Assembly: GCA_044225825.1 (NCBI GenBank)
Contig: JBGAIB010000008.1
Span: 109,162-173,161, forward strand
Source: Bog-950 sp044225825
GTDB taxonomy: Bacteria; Bacteroidota; Bacteroidia; Chitinophagales; LD1
Direction: 5' to 3'
Length of the DNA stretch: 64,000 nucleotides
Position numbers and translations under genes: made by a program. Below the pieces are notes generated by a model. The model did not search any database and was not told where the DNA came from. It saw nothing but the letters and a program-made list of their open reading frames with translations. This document shows, in pieces, positions 60,218 to 64,000 of the stretch (the first letter of the stretch is position 1; every line of letters begins with the position of its first letter).

Positions 60218-62626
60218 ATGATGCAAAGGATTGTTGTCGGGCTATGCTTGGTGCTTGCTGTGAGTGCAGCGCAGGCGCAATATACTTCTATAACCTTAAC
60301 AGGCTCTGTAAAAGATAAACAGGATAAATCGCCATTGGCGTACGTAAATGTAGTGCTGAAGAACGAGGCAGACAGCGCGTTTGTAGCAGGTGCCATAAGC
60401 GAAGAGGATGGCAGGTTTACCATAACAGGTGTTGCGCCGAACAGATATTTGGTGCAGCTATCGTATATGGGTTACCAAAGCCAGCAGCTAAGCGTGTTTG
60501 TAGGTAGCTTGACTGATGTTATAGAATTGGGCAGTATAGAGATGGCTGCGAATTCAGAACAGCTAGGTGAGGTAGAAATAACCGCGCGACAAGATGATGT
60601 AAAGGGTGGCATGGAAAAGAAGAGCTTTGCCGTGGAGAATAACATAGCGCAAAGCGGTGGCTCTATATTAGAAGCTATGCAAACCTTGCCTGGAGTAACC
60701 GTGCAGGATAGCAAAGTGCAGCTGCGCGGCAACGATAAAGTAGTGGTGCTGATTGACGGCAAGCAAACTGCTTTAACGGGCTTCGGCAACCAAGCTAGTC
60801 TCGACAACATACCTGCATCGGCAATAGAACGCATAGAGGTAATCAATAACCCTTCGGCGAAGTATGATGCCAATGGCAATGCAGGCATCATAAACATAAT
60901 AATGAAGAAGAATAAGCAAGAAGGCCTTAGCGGTAAGGTGGGCATGGCTGTGGGAGTGGGTAGCCTATGGCAGAAGAAGGCGAACCTTCCCGATATACGT
61001 CCGCAGTACCGCTTTACGCCTAAGGTGAATCCATCGTTGGCGCTGAACTACAGAAAGAATAATTTCAATGCCTTCTTTCAAGGCGACTTTATATACAGGC
61101 AGGCTTTGTTCAAGAATGAATTTGTAACGCGTACTTATGATAATGGCGATGTGATAAAACAACAGATGAAGCGTAATCGCGATACCTATGTGGGCACAGG
61201 TAAAGTAGGCTTTGATTGGAACATAACCGAGAATGATGTGTTCAACTTCTCGGCCTTGTTTAGCGCAGAAAAGATACTGGACCACGGCGACCAACCTTTC
61301 TTTGATTCTACGCTTACTGAGCGCCGCAGGCTATGGCAGTTTCTGGAAGATGAGTTGAAGATAACTACTACGACATCGGCTACGTATTTGCACAAGTTTA
61401 AGCAGCCGGGGCATACCATTGGCGCTGGTATCAACTACACTTTCCATAGAGAAGATGAGAAGTATTACTTCGACAACATAATGCCGCTATACACTGGCAG
61501 AGATGCCTTTAAACTATTGAGCAATGAGAATGTAATAGATGTTAGCTTGGACTATGTACGCCCCTTGAAGTATGGCCGCATAGAGGCGGGCTTAAAATAC
61601 AGGTGGCGCTACATACCTACCGATATGCAATTCTATCCGGGGCTTAATTCTCCGCTTGATACCAACGCCGGCGGCTGGGCTATATACACCGAGAACATAC
61701 CTGCCATATACAGCAACTATATTTACGAAAACAAGAAGATAGAAGTGGAGCTTGGCTTGCGCTTGGAGTATGTAAACGTGAACTACAAAGTAGACCCGAA
61801 CCATAATACCTATAAAAGCGATGGCTACCAGTACATACAGCCATTCCCTAACTTCAGGTTTGCATATAAGATAAATGACAAGAACAAGCTATCGCTATTC
61901 TTTAGCCGCAGGGTAGATAGGCCGAACGAGTTTGATATACGCGTGTTCCCTAAGTATGATGATGCGGAGATCGTAAAGGTGGGCAATCCGGGCCTGCACC
62001 CGCAATATACTTATAGCTTAGAGTTAGGCTATAAAACGAACTGGAAGTCGGGCTACTTCTACAGTGCTGCATTCCATAAGCTAGGCGATGGTACGTTGAC
62101 GCGTATACGCACCATAGTGCCGGGCAGCATAATAGTATATTCCGTAATGCAGAATGCTGGTAGACGTTATAACACAGGCTTGGAGGTAATGCTGTCGCAA
62201 GACATAACGAAGTACTTTACTTTCAACCTGAACATGACGGGTTATCACAACCGCATCAACCAATTCAGTGTTACCAATCAATACCCTACGCTAACCGAAT
62301 ACACCGCACCTATGGAGCAGATAATATCGGGCAACGTAAAGCTGAATACATTTTTTCACCTACCTCTTAAGTTTGAGATACAACTATCAGGTGCCTACTA
62401 TGCGCCCGACTTAATACCACAGGGTAGGATAGGTCAGCGTTTCTCGCTCGACCTTGGCCTGAAGAAGACCATACAGAAGGGTAAAGGAGAACTGTTTCTA
62501 AATGCTACCGACTTGGCTAATACCATGGTGATAAAAGAAGAACTGCGAGGCAATGGTTTTAACTATCTTGGTTACGACTATTACGAAACGCAGGTAATAC
62601 GATTTGGCTATTACTATAAATTCTAA
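60218..62626 (+). CDS. outer-membrane TonB-dependent receptor of the CarboxypepD_reg/beta-barrel type
   Basis: 802 residues: signal peptide (1-21), a carboxypeptidase-regulatory-like domain (about 25-115; LAYVNVVLKNEADSAFVAGA ... LSYMGYQSQQLSV), a plug region (QTLPGVTVQDSKVQLRGNDK, VLIDGKQT) and an 'outer membrane beta-barrel' C-domain (RVDRPNEFDIRVFPKYDDAE typical). This subtype often works with a small regulator and has no SusD. Ile is mostly ATA. The EamA remnant starts 4 bp after its stop. It completes a regulator-kinase-PepSY-receptor operon, probably for uptake or sensing of one unknown substrate. Confidence 0.9.
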   Translation: MMQRIVVGLCLVLAVSAAQAQYTSITLTGSVKDKQDKSPLAYVNVVLKNEADSAFVAGAISEEDGRFTITGVAPNRYLVQLSYMGYQSQQLSVFVGSLTDVIELGSIEMAANSEQLGEVEITARQDDVKGGMEKKSFAVENNIAQSGGSILEAMQTLPGVTVQDSKVQLRGNDKVVVLIDGKQTALTGFGNQASLDNIPASAIERIEVINNPSAKYDANGNAGIINIIMKKNKQEGLSGKVGMAVGVGSLWQKKANLPDIRPQYRFTPKVNPSLALNYRKNNFNAFFQGDFIYRQALFKNEFVTRTYDNGDVIKQQMKRNRDTYVGTGKVGFDWNITENDVFNFSALFSAEKILDHGDQPFFDSTLTERRRLWQFLEDELKITTTTSATYLHKFKQPGHTIGAGINYTFHREDEKYYFDNIMPLYTGRDAFKLLSNENVIDVSLDYVRPLKYGRIEAGLKYRWRYIPTDMQFYPGLNSPLDTNAGGWAIYTENIPAIYSNYIYENKKIEVELGLRLEYVNVNYKVDPNHNTYKSDGYQYIQPFPNFRFAYKINDKNKLSLFFSRRVDRPNEFDIRVFPKYDDAEIVKVGNPGLHPQYTYSLELGYKTNWKSGYFYSAAFHKLGDGTLTRIRTIVPGSIIVYSVMQNAGRRYNTGLEVMLSQDITKYFTFNLNMTGYHNRINQFSVTNQYPTLTEYTAPMEQIISGNVKLNTFFHLPLKFEIQLSGAYYAPDLIPQGRIGQRFSLDLGLKKTIQKGKGELFLNATDLANTMVIKEELRGNGFNYLGYDYYETQVIRFGYYYKF

Positions 62627-62630
62627 ATGT

Positions 62631-63047
62631 ATGTGGTGGATATATACATTGCTATCGCCGCTGTTTGCTTCGCTTACGGCCATATTTGCCAAGCTGGACA
62701 TAGCAGGTGTAGACAGCAACTATGCTACTGCCATGCGTAGCATAGTTATACTGTTTGTAGCATGGGGCTTGGTGTTGGCTATGGGAGAAGCTAGCGGCTT
62801 GCAAACACTCAGCAAGCAGAATCTCACTTTCCTTGTCATATCAGACATGGCAACCAGCTTATCATGGATATTCCACTTTGAGGCCCTGCAAATAGGTAAT
62901 GTATCGCAAGTCGCTCCCGTAGATAAGCTAAGCGTAGCGCTTACCATTCTACTGACAGTTCTATTCCTCGGTGAGGCCTAAACTATTAAAACAGCGATAA
63001 GTGCAGTAATTATAATAGCGGATACGATAGCGTTGGTTTATAATTGA
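62631..63047 (+). pseudogene. EamA/DMT-family transporter interrupted by a stop codon
   Basis: The start MWWIYTLLSPLFASLTAIFA and the segment ATSLSWIFHFEALQIGNVSQ, then VAPVDKLSVALTILLTVLFLGEA, match a short EamA-family protein of about 140 residues. A TAA at 62979-62981 stops it at 116 residues. The frame then continues 21 more codons (TIKTAISAVIIIADTIALVY) to a second stop at 63045-63047, matching the missing last helix. It is probably non-functional, unless the stop is read through. Confidence 0.75.
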
Positions 63048-63196
63048 AAGAAACTTTTAATTGCCCAATCTGTTTTAGGGCGGAGGCTACGCAAAAGAGG
63101 TGTCTGTGTATTGCCCTTTTTAGAATGTAATGAAAGCTATTGGGTGTAAGGACAGGTTCTGATATGAAATGTATGGTAATACCATTAGGGGGGCTT
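63048..63196. other. AT-rich intergenic gap
   Basis: 149 bp between the EamA remnant and the next minus-strand gene. I see nothing interpretable in it beyond a GGGGGG-containing stretch near 63187-63192. Confidence 0.4.
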
Positions 63197-63841
63197 TTAT
63201 TTAGGATGAAATATATCCCAAATCATTTGCTTGATGGTTCCATTTTCCAATTTTAAACCTAATGGCTTTGATATATCCTGTCCCTCCGATAAGTGCAAAG
63301 AGGTATTGTAAATTATACCCAATAAAAAATAAGTATCTGGTATTTGAACCCCGATGCTTTGAGCATATTGAAGTTTGTTTTTTGTACCGTTTGTTTCCTC
63401 AAGAAAGATTCTTTTGTTTTCTGCGCCTTCTATCGAATTATAAACTAATTTTTCAATTTGGGCCCTAACCCCAAAACAAACCGCTAATGGATCAAATGGG
63501 TCCGCTTCATATAAATACCTCCTCACCTCTCTATATATTTTGGTAAAGAAATCTTTGGGTGTTGCCCAATCTATATTTAATCTAAGCGCGCCAAATTCGA
63601 TTAACAAATTAACCCCTTCTAAGACCGGGTGGAAATGAAAATAGTATGCATCAACAGCGTTTTGTATGCTCGTTTCTTCTCGTTTGTAAATTAAATTCAA
63701 AATATGTTGGTTAGATTTGGTTTGAATCTCCTTAAGATATTTAACCTTAATCTTGGCATCATTGAAACAAAAATGGTTAAAGAACAAGGGGTCAAGATGC
63801 GTAAGAAGTATTGGGAAAATTCTTTTTTTCATCCGTTTCAT
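63197..63841 (-). CDS. hypothetical protein, unrecognised
   Basis: 214 residues from the ATG at 63841 (MKRMKKRIFPILLTHLDPLF); a GTG at 63886 lies inside the IS21-like repeats and is unlikely, and an ATG at 63832 is another option. The protein is rich in aromatic and Asn/Lys residues (DAYYFHFHPVLEGVNLLIEF, YREVRRYLYEADPFDP) and ends MIWDIFHPK. No signal peptide and no family I recognise. AT-rich codon use fits an acquired gene. Confidence 0.55.
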   Translation of the reverse strand: MKRMKKRIFPILLTHLDPLFFNHFCFNDAKIKVKYLKEIQTKSNQHILNLIYKREETSIQNAVDAYYFHFHPVLEGVNLLIEFGALRLNIDWATPKDFFTKIYREVRRYLYEADPFDPLAVCFGVRAQIEKLVYNSIEGAENKRIFLEETNGTKNKLQYAQSIGVQIPDTYFLLGIIYNTSLHLSEGQDISKPLGLKLENGTIKQMIWDIFHPK

Positions 63842-63879
63842 TTCATCAATGAACGTTGAAATGGAAAAAACGCTGAAAT

Positions 63880-64000
63880 TGACCACCTAATTTCACCTGA
63901 AAGTGACCACCCATTTTCACACCAAATTGACCACCCTTTTTTACTGCAAACTGACCACCCCTTAGCAGGTCGTTGAACAGGTTGTTTTGGCAACCATAAA
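63880..64000. mobile_element. probable terminal end of an IS21-family insertion sequence
   Basis: Four TGACCACC words start at 63880, 63904, 63928 and 63952, exactly 24 bp apart, separated by AT-rich A/T/C stretches. Multiple TGACCACC/GGTGGTCA repeats at regular spacing are typical of the terminal repeat arrays of IS21-family elements, which bind the transposase. The body of the element (istA, istB) would lie outside the window to the right, so it is only partly seen. Confidence 0.6.

Overview
The window reads as a chromosomal segment of a Bacteroidota bacterium, most likely of the Chitinophagales/Chitinophagaceae type. The main signs are type IX secretion (T9SS) sorting domains, PorP/SprF and PorE-like proteins, TAnnTTTG promoter elements, a TonB receptor with a carboxypeptidase-regulatory plug, and the gene order ftsX-DUF3098-uppP-truB-ribF. 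No rRNA, intact tRNA or CRISPR array was seen.

Layout. 1-3.9 kb is gene-poor and repeat-rich: an NTF2-like protein, two mosaic tandem paralogues with T9SS tails, and at least five families of short dispersed repeats. 3.9-17.6 kb holds a T9SS cargo protein, the heptose epimerase hldD, an ammonium transporter, a PorE-like/PorP pair, panB, a beta-oxidation operon (TetR regulator, thiolase, FadB/J), a paraoxonase-like lipoprotein and a solitary DNA methyltransferase. 17.7-30.4 kb holds an acylase, holA, the envelope/division cluster, queA, an ABC permease and an NtrC-type regulator with a degenerate receiver domain. 30.4-33.5 kb is a run of low-complexity proteins (collagen-like, acidic, poly-Glu ferritin-like, RGG/SYG-rich). 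33.6-46 kb holds a thioredoxin-like protein, a T9SS type B protein with its PorP partner, AlkD-like, DoxX, DUF6498, a sphingosine-1-phosphate-lyase-like enzyme, small enzymes, a MATE pump, queD and two peptidases. 46-54.3 kb holds a TonB receptor followed by three large T9SS cargo enzymes. 54.4-56.8 kb holds a two-gene HTH operon and a CDP-alcohol phosphatidyltransferase/GtrA pair.

From about 56.8 kb to the end the sequence changes character. There is a 100-bp-period direct repeat carrying a terminator hairpin, then a decayed XRE-type regulator (frameshift plus stop), then a two-component system, a PepSY-like periplasmic protein and an outer-membrane receptor that use ATA for isoleucine, unlike the rest of the window. 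An EamA transporter interrupted by a stop codon, an unrecognised AT-rich gene and a 24-bp-period TGACCACC array that looks like an IS21-family end complete it. I read this as acquired and partly decaying DNA.

The most interesting points are: the bacterial sphingosine-1-phosphate-lyase homologue; a paraoxonase-like lipoprotein 1.4 kb from a penicillin/AHL-type acylase; a secreted esterase-fold protein whose nucleophile position is Asn; the decayed regulator and ATA-rich island; and several dispersed palindromic repeat families, one pair of which shows compensatory stem changes.
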